This document shows positions 25,894-34,216 of a stretch of 36,760 bases of DNA, one piece after another (positions within the stretch are counted from its first letter, which is position 1; the number at the start of each line of letters is the position of its first letter). Position numbers and translations under genes: made by a program. Source of the DNA: Arenibacter catalasegens (lineage in GTDB: Bacteria > Bacteroidota > Bacteroidia > Flavobacteriales > Flavobacteriaceae); the NCBI RefSeq assembly GCF_002909235.1, contig NZ_PHQQ01000036.1, forward strand, positions 1-36,760, given 5' to 3'. The notes below the pieces were generated by a model, which was given only the letters and a program-made list of their open reading frames with translations, was not told the DNA's origin and did no database searches.

Positions 25894-27090
25894 TTAATCA
25901 TCGTGTCCCAATTCGCCCTTTATCATTTCTGATGATAATGTATACGCACCTTTGGTAACCACTTTTACATCTTGGACAATTTCTGTAGGAAGATTGATTT
26001 CAACATATCCTAAATCTATAATTCCAACGTTCACGGGAATCATTTTAAATTTCATTTTGTTTTCTCCTTTTTCGCCATCTGCATCCAATATGAATATGAA
26101 GGACTGTTCGCCCTCTTTTATGATGGCATCTTCGGGTACTGCAAAGGCCATTTTTTGGTCTTGGACTATTCTTCCTTCCACATACATTCCGGGAAGCAAT
26201 TCTTTATCTTCATTATGAACGTCTGCGTGGACGTGCAATGCTTTAGGGTCAGTTTCAAAAGTTTTACCGATGGCGTGTATTCTTGCCTTTAAAAGCTCGT
26301 CTGGTTTTGCTGCAACCGTAAAGTATATTTCCTGACCTACCTTAACTTTTCGGATATCCTTTTCATACACTTTAAAATCCACGTGAATTTCAGAATTATC
26401 GCTTACTGTGAACATTTTGGTCTGTGGTGCTACATAATCGCCAAGGCTTATCATTACTTCATCCACATATCCGCTTATAGGGGTTGTTATGGGAACTGCG
26501 GAATAAATCTGCCCTTGAAGGACTTGGTCGGTGTTTATGCCCAACAATCTCAATTTAGAACGAAGTCCGTTTACCGAAGAAGTGGTGGAACGGAATTTGG
26601 ATTGTGCCATTTGAAATTCCTTGCCAGACGAAACACCCTTATCGTACAAAGTTTGCTTACGTTCAAAATCCTGTTTTAAAAATACCAGTTCATCATTTTT
26701 TTCTTGATATTCCTGTTGCATCGTTATAATATCGGGATGTTCCAAATATGCCAATATCTGGCCCTTGTTTACCTTATCGCCTTCAATGACCTTTATGGAA
26801 CGCACGTTTCCACCCACAAAAGGGCTTATGTTTGCCCTGTCTTGCGGAAATAGTTCCAATTGACCAGTAACTTTTATGGTATTGCCTAAACTCTTTTTTT
26901 CCAGGGTATTCATTTCAAGACCAATAGTTTCAGCCTGTTCTTTTGTAAGTTCTACCACACCTTCTTCGTGGTTTTCTTCGCTGTGCTCTGTATTTTCCTC
27001 ATTATGTCCCGAACCTGAATCTACTTTGTTATTGCAACCTATCATCAAAAAGGTTACTAATGCTATACTGATTATAGATATATATTTCAT
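25894..27090 (-). CDS. czcB: RND periplasmic adaptor (membrane fusion protein, CzcB/CusB-like)
   Basis: A 398-aa lipoprotein (Cys 19 in FLMIGC). An acidic His-rich tail (residues about 26-44, SGHNEENTEHSEENHEEG) directly follows the anchor and may bind metal. The adaptor domains follow: barrel-sandwich (FVGGNVRSIKVIEGDKVNKGQ), a coiled-coil hairpin (about 130-190), and the beta-barrel (VKVGQEIYFTVAAKP...) with a membrane-proximal domain at the end. It connects the CzcA pump with the outer-membrane channel. Its start is 16 bp after the end of the fused czcA gene. Confidence 0.93.
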   Translation of the reverse strand: MKYISIISIALVTFLMIGCNNKVDSGSGHNEENTEHSEENHEEGVVELTKEQAETIGLEMNTLEKKSLGNTIKVTGQLELFPQDRANISPFVGGNVRSIKVIEGDKVNKGQILAYLEHPDIITMQQEYQEKNDELVFLKQDFERKQTLYDKGVSSGKEFQMAQSKFRSTTSSVNGLRSKLRLLGINTDQVLQGQIYSAVPITTPISGYVDEVMISLGDYVAPQTKMFTVSDNSEIHVDFKVYEKDIRKVKVGQEIYFTVAAKPDELLKARIHAIGKTFETDPKALHVHADVHNEDKELLPGMYVEGRIVQDQKMAFAVPEDAIIKEGEQSFIFILDADGEKGENKMKFKMIPVNVGIIDLGYVEINLPTEIVQDVKVVTKGAYTLSSEMIKGELGHDD

Positions 27091-27105
27091 TTTTTTTCTT
27101 TAATG

Positions 27106-30100
27106 TTATAGATTGCCCAACTGGTATTGTACCTCGATGGCCTGTTGGTTAAATTGATTGATATATTGTAAATGTGTTTGTTTTATCCTGATGGCACTAT
27201 TTAGGATAGTGATATAGTTCACATATTCTATTTCGCCCTCCTTGGATGCCAATTGTGCCGTGGCTATCTGTTCTTCTGCCAATAACAATGCACCATCCTC
27301 ATAATATTGCAATATCTTTTGTGTTTTTTCAAGCGATTTGAGCAATTGGGAAACACGGCTTTCGGTTATTGCTTTTTGTTCCAAATATTGATTTTCTGCG
27401 ACCATCGCATCTGCCTTGGCAGCCTTTACCCTTGATTTCTGAGGATAAAACCATAACGGAATACTAATTCCTGCCTGATAGGTATTGAAGCCTGAAACAT
27501 CATCTACCACTTGCCGTCCATAGGAAAGATTGAATTTTGGTAGGAACTCCGATTTTTCAATACCCACATTGGCTTTGCTTACCTCTACATTTTGAAGCGA
27601 ATATTGCAACATTGGATTATTTGCCACGGAAGTTGAATCTATCATAGTGTTCAAATTCATTGGCTCGTATAAAACCGAAACCGTTTCAATAGGTGCTTCC
27701 GTTCCTAAATACTGCTTTAAGGCCCGTTTGGCAATTTCAATATCATCATAGGCCTGTTGTCGCAATACTTGAATCTGTTGGTATTCCGAGGAAGCAGAAA
27801 TAAATTCCAACTTTCCGGTTTCGCCCGTATCGTAACGCAATTGTGCTGCGGTCTTAAAATTGGCATAAACACTATCCAATTGTTCGGCAAAGAGAAGTTG
27901 TGCTTTATTATAATTTATTTGGTCATAGGCTTGCATCACATTTCGTATCAATTGTTGCTCGTTTATCGCATAGAATTTTTCGCCCAATGTCACACGTTGT
28001 TTGTAAAACTTCGATTTTGAAAAACCAGAAAGCAAATCGATATTGCCCTGCTGTACACCAATAGTAGTCTGTATTCCAGGAAGATTATTGCCATATTCTT
28101 CTTTTCCTGTAAAAACCTGCGTGCTACCCAAATCGAAACTTGTACCTTTCATTGCTTGTTCGCGATCAATAAAGGCTTGACTTTCTTTAAGGGATGGATA
28201 GTTTTGCTTTGCCATTGAAATAGCTTCTTCCAATGTAATGGGCTTTGGAACTGCAGCGACCAGTTTTGTTTCCTGTGCAAAGCTGTTTCCAGAAGTGAAC
28301 AAAGTACCCAATACTAATAGAACAGTAATTACCGTGGTGCTTTTATTGATGTAGCTTTCATCGCCGTTATTACTCATTTTTTCTTTTCGGGTTTCAAGCC
28401 AATAGTACAAAACAGGGATAACTACTAGGGTTAAAAATGTTGCCGTAAGCAATCCACCAATAACCACTGTTGCAAGAGGCCGTTGAACTTCAGCACCACC
28501 AGAGGTGGAAACCGCCATAGGGATAAAGCCCATAATAGCCGCAGTTGCAGTAAGCAAAATTGGACGTAAACGTTCGTGCGTAGCTTCGTATATACGTTTT
28601 TTTAAATCTGTCATTCCACCTTCTTTTAGTTCATTGAATTTATTTATGAGTACAAGTCCATTCAATACCGCAACTCCAAAGAGCACAATAAACCCAACAC
28701 CCGCAGATATACTAAAAGGCATACCGCGGACCAACAAGGCGAAAACTCCACCAATAGCAGCCAATGGCACGGCCATATAAATCATTAAGGACTGAGAAAA
28801 TGAGTTGAGTGCGAAATAGAGCAATATGAAAATTAAGAACAATGCGATTGGTACAACAATCATTAATCGGTCTGTGGCTCGTTGCAAATTCTCAAAAGAA
28901 CCGCCGTAGGTGATATAATAACCCGCTGGCAATTTAACTTCGGCTTCCAATTTCTGCTGAATTTCCTCCACCATCGTTTTTACATCACGCCCACGGACAT
29001 TGACGCCAATGGAAATACGACGGTAGGTATTGTCCCTTGATATTTGCATCGGGCCAGGTTTGTAACTGATATCAGCTACTTCTTTTAAAGGTACTTGTGC
29101 ACCACTTGGTAAATCGATATAAAGATTTTTTAGGCTATTGATGTCTTTTCTAAATTCCTTGGCCAAACGCATGACCACATCAAATCGTTTTTCGCCTTCG
29201 AAAATGACACTCGCTTTTTCCCCCGCAAAAGCTGCACTCACATAATCGTTCAACTTATCAACGGTAACACCGTATTGTGCCATCTTTGCACGGTTGTAAA
29301 CCACGGTCATTTGAGGCAAACCGCTGGTGGCTTCCACATTCAGGTCGGCCGCTCCGGGAACGGTTCTAATGACGGCTGCTATTTCTTTAATTTTATCCGC
29401 CAACACGCCCAGATCCTCACCATATAATTTTATGGCGACATCTTCCCGAACACCTGTAAGCAACTCATTAAAACGAAGTTCTACGGGTTGTGTAAAAACA
29501 AAATTGACACCGGGAATAACAGAAATTTTCTCTTGAATTTTTTCTATGAGTTCTTCTTTACTATCTGCCGAAGTCCATTTACTTTTATCTTTCTCTAGAA
29601 TGATATAGCTGTCGGCAATGTCCATAGGCATCGGGTCTGTTGGGATTTCAGCAACACCGATACGTGAGACCATTGTTTTTACTTCAGGGAATTGTTTTAC
29701 GATATTTTGAAGTTTTTTTGAAGCTTCAATGGATTCCGTAAGGCTACTACCAGGTTTTATAAGGGCCTGCATCGCAATATCGCCTTCATCAAATTTTGGA
29801 ATAAATTCGCCACCCATATTGCTGAAAATAAATCCTGCAATCAATAACAGCCCGACGGCTCCAATTACAACACCCGCCTTAAAGCGAAGTGCAAAATTGA
29901 GCAACGGTACATACGCTTTGTTTAAACCGGACATTATCTTATCACTGAACCTGTCAATCTTGTTTTCAAATTTGGCGAACCAACTATTTTGATTTTTGGT
30001 GGGTTTTAAAAATAATGCCGAAATCATTGGTACGTAGGTAAGACAAAGAATAATTGCTCCCAAAACGGCAAATCCAAAGGTAAATGCCATCGGACGGAAC

Positions 30101-31521
30101 ATTTTTCCTTCAATTCCAGTTAAGAATAGAATAGGTGTAAATACTATTAGAATGATCAATTGTCCAAAGAATGCGGAATTCATCATTGTACTTGCCGATT
30201 CATACGCTATTTCATCCATTTCAGATTGCTCGATAACGGTTGTAGTTTTTTTCATCCGTTGATGAATATGGAATACCATTCCTTCCACAATAATTACTGC
30301 TCCATCTACAATAATTCCAAAATCAATAGCTCCCAATGACATCAGGTTGGCCCAAACGCCAAATTGTTTCATTAAGATAAATGCGAACAATAGGGAAAGT
30401 GGAATAACAGAGGCTGTTATCAATCCGCCACGGAAACTTCCCAAAAGAAGCACCAGAACGAATATTACGATCAACGACCCTTCAATAAGATTTTTTTCAA
30501 CTGTTCTTGTTGTTCTGTCAATGAGATCGCTTCGGCTTAAAAAAGTATCAATGTAAACGCCCTCCGGAAGTGATTTTTGAATTTCGATTATACGTTTCTC
30601 AACATTTTTAACCACATTGCTCGGGCTTTGCCCTTTTAGCATCAAAATCTGTCCACCAACGGATTCGTGTCCATCTTGGGTAAAAGCACCATAACGCACC
30701 TGACTTCCATATCCTACTTTTTCGGCTACGTCACGTACCAAAACAGGACTACCGTTCTGTGAGGTAACAACCGTATTTTCTAAATCGGTGATGCTACGTG
30801 CCAATCCTTCGCCTCGGATAAAATTGGCTTGATGGTTTTTTTCGATATAAGCACCGCCAGTATTGGCATTATTAACTTTCAGGGCTTCAAAAACCTGATT
30901 CATTGTAATGCCAAAACTTTTTAATTTATCAGGGTTTATGGCAACTTCATATTGCTTTACAAATCCTCCAAAAGCATTGACCTCCACAACACCAGGTACT
31001 AATGCCATTTGACGCTTTACAATCCAATCCTGAATGGTACGTAGTTCCATTGCATCAAATTTATCATCGTAGCCTTCCTTTACTTTTAGCGTGTATTGGT
31101 AAATTTCACCCAATCCCGTAGTAATTGGGGCCATAAAGGGCTTCCCAAATCCTGCGGGAATTTCTTCGCTCACTTCTGCAAGTTTCTCTTGCACCAGCTG
31201 TCGGGGCAAATATGTTCCTGCTTCATCATCGAAAACAATGGTAACTACCGAAAGCCCAAAACGGGAAACGGAACGCAATTCAATAACATCGGGCAAATTG
31301 GCCATTGCCAATTCTACCGGATAGGTTACAAATTGCTCGATATCCTCTGTCCCCAGATTAGGTGCAGTTGTTATAACTTGTACTTGGTTGTTGGTAATAT
31401 CTGGTACAGAGCCCAGGTTTATAGTGGCCATAGAGTAAATGCCCGTGCCTACAAGTGCCACTATAAATAGCCCAATAATAAATTTATTATTAATGGAAAA
31501 TGAAATGATTTTGTTAATCAT
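27106..31521 (-). CDS. czcA: CzcA-type heavy-metal RND pump fused to a TolC-family outer-membrane factor
   Basis: A 1471-aa fusion. Residues 1 to about 1045 are a complete HME-RND pump with two periplasmic loops and 12 membrane spans. The fourth span carries DFGIIVDGAVIIVE with Asp 400, Asp 406 and Glu 413, the signature of the Zn/Co/Cd (HME1) class rather than the Cu/Ag class. From Met 1049 a typical signal peptide follows (TTVITVLLVLGTLFTSGNSFAQ, cleavage after Ala 1082), then a TolC/CzcC-type outer-membrane efflux domain (LEEAISMAKQNYPSLKESQ ... QAGISIPLWF ... YQLGNL). Presumably signal peptidase separates the two parts. CzcA-TolC fusions are known in Bacteroidota. It is the second gene of the efflux operon. 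Confidence 0.93.
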   Translation of the reverse strand: MINKIISFSINNKFIIGLFIVALVGTGIYSMATINLGSVPDITNNQVQVITTAPNLGTEDIEQFVTYPVELAMANLPDVIELRSVSRFGLSVVTIVFDDEAGTYLPRQLVQEKLAEVSEEIPAGFGKPFMAPITTGLGEIYQYTLKVKEGYDDKFDAMELRTIQDWIVKRQMALVPGVVEVNAFGGFVKQYEVAINPDKLKSFGITMNQVFEALKVNNANTGGAYIEKNHQANFIRGEGLARSITDLENTVVTSQNGSPVLVRDVAEKVGYGSQVRYGAFTQDGHESVGGQILMLKGQSPSNVVKNVEKRIIEIQKSLPEGVYIDTFLSRSDLIDRTTRTVEKNLIEGSLIVIFVLVLLLGSFRGGLITASVIPLSLLFAFILMKQFGVWANLMSLGAIDFGIIVDGAVIIVEGMVFHIHQRMKKTTTVIEQSEMDEIAYESASTMMNSAFFGQLIILIVFTPILFLTGIEGKMFRPMAFTFGFAVLGAIILCLTYVPMISALFLKPTKNQNSWFAKFENKIDRFSDKIMSGLNKAYVPLLNFALRFKAGVVIGAVGLLLIAGFIFSNMGGEFIPKFDEGDIAMQALIKPGSSLTESIEASKKLQNIVKQFPEVKTMVSRIGVAEIPTDPMPMDIADSYIILEKDKSKWTSADSKEELIEKIQEKISVIPGVNFVFTQPVELRFNELLTGVREDVAIKLYGEDLGVLADKIKEIAAVIRTVPGAADLNVEATSGLPQMTVVYNRAKMAQYGVTVDKLNDYVSAAFAGEKASVIFEGEKRFDVVMRLAKEFRKDINSLKNLYIDLPSGAQVPLKEVADISYKPGPMQISRDNTYRRISIGVNVRGRDVKTMVEEIQQKLEAEVKLPAGYYITYGGSFENLQRATDRLMIVVPIALFLIFILLYFALNSFSQSLMIYMAVPLAAIGGVFALLVRGMPFSISAGVGFIVLFGVAVLNGLVLINKFNELKEGGMTDLKKRIYEATHERLRPILLTATAAIMGFIPMAVSTSGGAEVQRPLATVVIGGLLTATFLTLVVIPVLYYWLETRKEKMSNNGDESYINKSTTVITVLLVLGTLFTSGNSFAQETKLVAAVPKPITLEEAISMAKQNYPSLKESQAFIDREQAMKGTSFDLGSTQVFTGKEEYGNNLPGIQTTIGVQQGNIDLLSGFSKSKFYKQRVTLGEKFYAINEQQLIRNVMQAYDQINYNKAQLLFAEQLDSVYANFKTAAQLRYDTGETGKLEFISASSEYQQIQVLRQQAYDDIEIAKRALKQYLGTEAPIETVSVLYEPMNLNTMIDSTSVANNPMLQYSLQNVEVSKANVGIEKSEFLPKFNLSYGRQVVDDVSGFNTYQAGISIPLWFYPQKSRVKAAKADAMVAENQYLEQKAITESRVSQLLKSLEKTQKILQYYEDGALLLAEEQIATAQLASKEGEIEYVNYITILNSAIRIKQTHLQYINQFNQQAIEVQYQLGNL

Positions 31522-31600
31522 GGATTTCAGCGTTAATTCAGTTAAAAAAATGATGGTGCGCGCAATAGAATCCGATACTTATCGAAACGAAAGCCTGATA

Positions 31601-31629
31601 ATAGGACAGAGTTATCCTAGTTGTCCTAT
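31601..31629 (-). promoter_or_regulatory. Inverted repeat between the Cys/His protein gene and czcA
   Basis: Perfect 8-bp arms ATAGGACA and TGTCCTAT around a 13-nt loop, 11 bp after the stop of the 131-aa gene and about 80 bp before the czcA start. On the transcript it would form a stem-loop without a following U-run, so an attenuator, RNA-stability element or protein-binding site is more likely than a terminator. Function unknown. Confidence 0.35.
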
Positions 31630-31639
31630 GAAAACTGAA

Positions 31640-32035
31640 TTATACCCGTGGGGGTTGGTAAAGTGATTCCAAGAATCTGGAATTGAAGTGGAATGAATAT
31701 TTGCCAAATTCAATGTTGTTTTCAAATCTTATCGATTTAATATCAACTGAATTAGCGGGGGCAACAAATACTATGGGATGGCAGCACTGATTATGGGTAT
31801 GTGATGGAATTTTATCATCTTCCGAACCCGTATGGTGGAATCCATTATCGCCTTCTGAATTAAAATAATCCTCGACCACGTACTCAAAAAATAAATCTCC
31901 ATCGTACTCCCTGTGATCTTGATAATGTTCAACGAAATGGGAGATTTTTTCAATTTGTTCACATAAGTCCATATCCATTGCCACTCCTTGAAGAAGAAAA
32001 ATAAAGGACATTGATATGGAAACAAATATTTTCAT
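31640..32035 (-). CDS. Small exported Cys/His-containing protein leading the metal efflux operon
   Basis: A 131-aa protein with an N-terminal signal peptide (MKIFVSISMSFIFLLQGVAM). The mature part is acidic and His-rich (EKISHFVEHYQDHREYDGD, then SEDDKIPSHTHNQCCHP) and ends in LYQPPR. Similar small exported proteins ending in QPPR commonly precede CusA/CzcA-type genes in Flavobacteriia, from memory and unverified. The Cys/His cluster suggests a periplasmic metal-binding or sensing role. It is the first gene of the operon, 118 bp before czcA, with a palindrome just upstream. Confidence 0.75.
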   Translation of the reverse strand: MKIFVSISMSFIFLLQGVAMDMDLCEQIEKISHFVEHYQDHREYDGDLFFEYVVEDYFNSEGDNGFHHTGSEDDKIPSHTHNQCCHPIVFVAPANSVDIKSIRFENNIEFGKYSFHFNSRFLESLYQPPRV

Positions 32036-32043
32036 TTGAATTG

Positions 32044-32051
32044 CAAAGGTA
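32044..32051 (-). promoter_or_regulatory. Candidate Bacteroidota -7 promoter element
   Basis: On the minus strand this reads TACCTTTG, an exact match to the Bacteroidota -7 consensus TAnnTTTG. It lies 12 bp downstream of the palindrome at 32064-32078 and about 8 bp before the ATG at 32035, so the transcript would have almost no leader. No well-placed -33 TTG was found (distances of 14 and 25 bp). Confidence 0.35.
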
Positions 32052-32063
32052 ATTTAATTTTAG

Positions 32064-32078
32064 TGCAACTGGGTTGCA
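32064..32078 (-). promoter_or_regulatory. Candidate Fur/Zur-type operator of the metal efflux operon
   Basis: TGCAACTGGGTTGCA is a perfect 6-3-6 palindrome (TGCAAC and GTTGCA). It lies 28 bp upstream of the first operon gene and just upstream of the -7-like element, a good position for a repressor. A degenerate version stands at the same distance from the ATPase start (25099-25113). A Fur-family regulator is encoded in the operon, so autoregulation is likely; this is inference. Confidence 0.55.
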
Positions 32079-32092
32079 AAAGGATAACAATG

Positions 32093-32176
32093 TAGTCCCA
32101 TAAAAGGGCCGTGGCCGATAAATGAAACGATTTTAGAAAAGGGGACAGTTCCGAAAAAGGTTCCTTTTAAAGGACT
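32093..32176 (+). repeat. Repeat family A, copy 6 (with a small internal duplication)
   Basis: Begins TAGTCCCATAAAAGGGCCG; the GGCCG is then duplicated (GTGGCCG) before the normal core GATAAATGAAACGATTTTAG. The right half GACAGTTCC, A-run, GGTTCCTTTTAAAGGACTG is present. It lies in the 377-bp gap upstream of the metal operon, which otherwise holds the operator and the terminator of the next gene. Confidence 0.85.
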
Positions 32177-32327
32177 GTCTAAAATGAATGGCGGTATGCT
32201 AGAAGAATGAAAAGTATCATAACGTGAAGCCCTGCTCGTTAGATGATATAAAAAATGTGTTATATTAGGTTAATCTGATTCCTTTTTGTTGCTTTAAAAT
32301 AATAACGATTATACCTGATTAAAAAAC

Positions 32328-32351
32328 AAAACGGCCTTATGAGACCGTTTT
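32328..32351 (-). terminator. Intrinsic terminator of the 124-aa protein gene
   Basis: Arms AAAACGG and CCGTTTT (with two more pairs inside) form a GC-centred hairpin. On the minus strand it is followed by TTTTGTTTTTT. It lies about 60 bp after the stop codon at 32413, so it ends that gene's transcript before the metal operon. Confidence 0.75.
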
Positions 32352-32412
32352 AAATATCCATTCGTTAAGAATTTAATTGTTTGCGCAAAGATTACAGATT
32401 CTGAAAACGGTT

Positions 32413-32787
32413 TTATTTCAAATTCCCCGTTCCGAATGGGCTTATGGCTTTTTCTGAGTAATCTCTGAAAAACCCCCATCTCGTTTGATTATTAATATCA
32501 GTTTTTGTGGCCCCCCCTTTAAATCCATCGTTACAATCAACATTAAATGATAGTGATTTTAAACCTCCATTTTCATCAAAATCGAATGAAGAATAAGTAA
32601 TTGTAATTCCTATTTCCGACAGTGACTTCTTTATTTTAACTAAATCACCAGAATGAATTTTTTTATTGAATGAAACTTCAATCCTGTCATTTCCTTTATT
32701 TACTCCACTTATAAAATCAAAAGTTCCGAATCCGCTGAGGATTCCAAATGTGAGTAGAACAAGTAATGTTTTGAATGCTTTTTTCAT
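32413..32787 (-). CDS. Small exported protein resembling the C-terminal domain of M56/BlaR1-type peptidases
   Basis: A 124-aa protein with a signal peptide (MKKAFKTLLVLLTFGILSGFG). The body reads IEVSFNKKIHSGDLVKIKKSLSEIGITITYSSFDFDENGGLKSLSF, and the end is SPFGTGN. The layout 'helix with K-K-L-x-x-x-G-I, strand Y-S, then G-x-I/L-x-x-L-x-F' resembles the extracytoplasmic C-terminal domain of Bacteroidota M56 (BlaR1-like) proteins, here as a stand-alone secreted unit. That similarity is judged by eye and is tentative. Own terminator at 32328-32351. Function unknown. Confidence 0.65.
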   Translation of the reverse strand: MKKAFKTLLVLLTFGILSGFGTFDFISGVNKGNDRIEVSFNKKIHSGDLVKIKKSLSEIGITITYSSFDFDENGGLKSLSFNVDCNDGFKGGATKTDINNQTRWGFFRDYSEKAISPFGTGNLK

Positions 32788-32834
32788 AATAATAGTCCTT
32801 TTTAATCATTCATGATGTATGAATATATGAGCTA

Positions 32835-32856
32835 ATAGATATATATATATATCTAT
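32835..32856. promoter_or_regulatory. 22-bp AT palindrome upstream of the 124-aa protein gene
   Basis: ATAGAT, an (AT)n centre and ATCTAT form a perfect 22-bp palindrome about 48 bp before the ATG at 32787. It may extrude as a cruciform or form a leader hairpin. It could also be a simple AT microsatellite with flanking symmetry. Confidence 0.3.
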
Positions 32857-32957
32857 ATTGCCAATACTTCAAATATAGCGGAAAATAAATATACTCCCAT
32901 TATCTGTGTCAGAATGATTATTCAGTTTTAGCTTTGAACATTCTAATTAAGAATTAG

Positions 32958-33035
32958 TAGTACCGTAAAACGGCCGATAAATGACACGATTATAGAAAGA
33001 TGCGTGTTCCAAAAAAGGTTCCTTTTAAGGGACCA
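32958..33035 (+). repeat. Repeat family A, copy 7 (full length)
   Basis: TAGTACCGTAAAACGGCCG, GATAAATGACACGATTATAG, then GTGTTCC, A-run and GGTTCCTTTTAAGGGACC. The hairpin pairs GGTTCC with GGGACC using one G-T wobble where other copies have GGAAC. It ends 44 bp beyond the stop codon of the minus-strand lipoprotein gene, with six T residues after the hairpin on that strand, so it probably terminates it. The middle part is close to copy 2 (GAAAGATG(C/T)GTGTTCC). Confidence 0.85.
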
Positions 33036-33078
33036 TATTCGCTCAGTCCGTCATTAAATGGCGTACCCATCTATTCGA

Positions 33079-34032
33079 TTACCTGCGGTATTTACTAAGG
33101 TACAAATTCCTTATGTTTTCATTGGGTAAGTTAGCAGCCTGCTTGGTTTTCAAGTCTTCCGATGCATAATACTCCTTGAAAGAGCCTATTTCCGAATTTA
33201 TTTTGAAGGTTATATACTTCTCTACAAACTTGTAAAATTCTATGCTATTAGTGTCCCAATTTTTCAAGATCGAAATCTCATAACAATCCGCATATAGTTT
33301 AGGTAAACTTTTTGATTTAAAGTCTTTTGCTAAATTTTCAGAATACACATATTCATACCAGTTGAGATACTGATTTAATGATCCTAATTCAATTTCAGTT
33401 CCGATATAATTTTTAAATCTTGTGGATGCATTTTGAGGCATTTTATCGGATGCATACATTTTCATTTTTTCTTTTGCTAAATGTATCAATTCAAATGCTT
33501 CTTTCGGATTTAGCTTTTTGAAGCCTCCATTAATTCTTAATTCCTCATCAAACCCTTCATTACCGACTTTTACATAAAAGTCTCTAAGGAATTGCTGAGT
33601 GTCTCCATTACTACTTCCATAGATAATGGAATCTTTAGACCAATCATTATTAATCCAGTTTATAGAAATGGAGTTACCTGGATCAGTGAATAAATAAACA
33701 CCATTAGAATAATAATTACTACAAAAGGAAAAATAGTAAGCTTCCGGATGATCCTTTAAGAACTTAACAGTGGGTGGAGATGCCTTTGTTGTAGATAGAT
33801 AAAGTAACTTAGGCAGTTCTTGCCTTAATGCATAAGAAAAGGATTTATCAGCTTGAATGTTTATAGAGTCAATGATTAAATCTCCGTCATTATTTGTAAA
33901 ATAATTAAGGTCATAAATGTATATGTGATCTGTAGAATCTGGGTAGAATGCACCAGAAATTTGTACATTTTTAGGCTTTGCGCAAGCTGTAAGAATTAGC
34001 AGTAAGTAGAAATATAGATGGTAATTTTTCAT
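33079..34032 (-). CDS. Hypothetical lipoprotein with DUF4369-like N-terminus
   Basis: A 317-aa lipoprotein. The ATG at 34032 starts a lipoprotein signal (Cys 17 in LLLILTAC); an upstream TTG at 34062 is less likely. The N-terminal part (VQISGAFYPDSTDHIYIYDLNYF, then SINIQADKSFSYAL and PKLLYLS) has the beta-strand rhythm of DUF4369 domains seen in the thioredoxin-fold lipoproteins at 21197 and 34710. The rest is helical and has no CxxC motif or thioredoxin domain. It may be a truncated or specialised relative of those proteins. No catalytic motif was found. Confidence 0.7.
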   Translation of the reverse strand: MKNYHLYFYLLLILTACAKPKNVQISGAFYPDSTDHIYIYDLNYFTNNDGDLIIDSINIQADKSFSYALRQELPKLLYLSTTKASPPTVKFLKDHPEAYYFSFCSNYYSNGVYLFTDPGNSISINWINNDWSKDSIIYGSSNGDTQQFLRDFYVKVGNEGFDEELRINGGFKKLNPKEAFELIHLAKEKMKMYASDKMPQNASTRFKNYIGTEIELGSLNQYLNWYEYVYSENLAKDFKSKSLPKLYADCYEISILKNWDTNSIEFYKFVEKYITFKINSEIGSFKEYYASEDLKTKQAANLPNENIRNLYLSKYRR

Positions 34033-34138
34033 ATGTACTGCATTTCTAATTACCACCGCCAAAGTTAGCTGAATGATTGTTGATCAATTATCTATTGTAC
34101 TACCACTACCAAATTAATGTTTTTTCGCGAATAATAAT

Positions 34139-34216
34139 TGTACCTTAAAACGGCAGATAAATAAAACTATCTTAGAAAAGGGGACAGCCCCATAAAAGGT
34201 TCTTTTTAAAGAACCA
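34139..34216 (+). repeat. Repeat family A, copy 8 (compensatory hairpin)
   Basis: GTACCTTAAAACGGCAG, GATAAATAAAACTATCTTAG, GACAGCCCCATAAAAGG and the hairpin GGTTCTTTTTAAAGAACC. Both arms have changed relative to other copies (C to T on one side, G to A on the other), so pairing is kept and the palindrome is perfect. It abuts the end of the pseudogene at 34217-34516, as if inserted in or next to its 3' part. Confidence 0.85.

Noticed and set aside
27757..31470. Many plus-strand reading frames opposite the CzcA-CzcC gene
   Set aside because: They lie antisense to a well-supported gene, have no recognisable motifs and are explained by its codon composition.
1234..33035. Repeat A as a riboswitch or leader RNA
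   Set aside because: Most copies stand at 3' ends or between convergent or unrelated genes, not in 5' leaders of functionally related genes.
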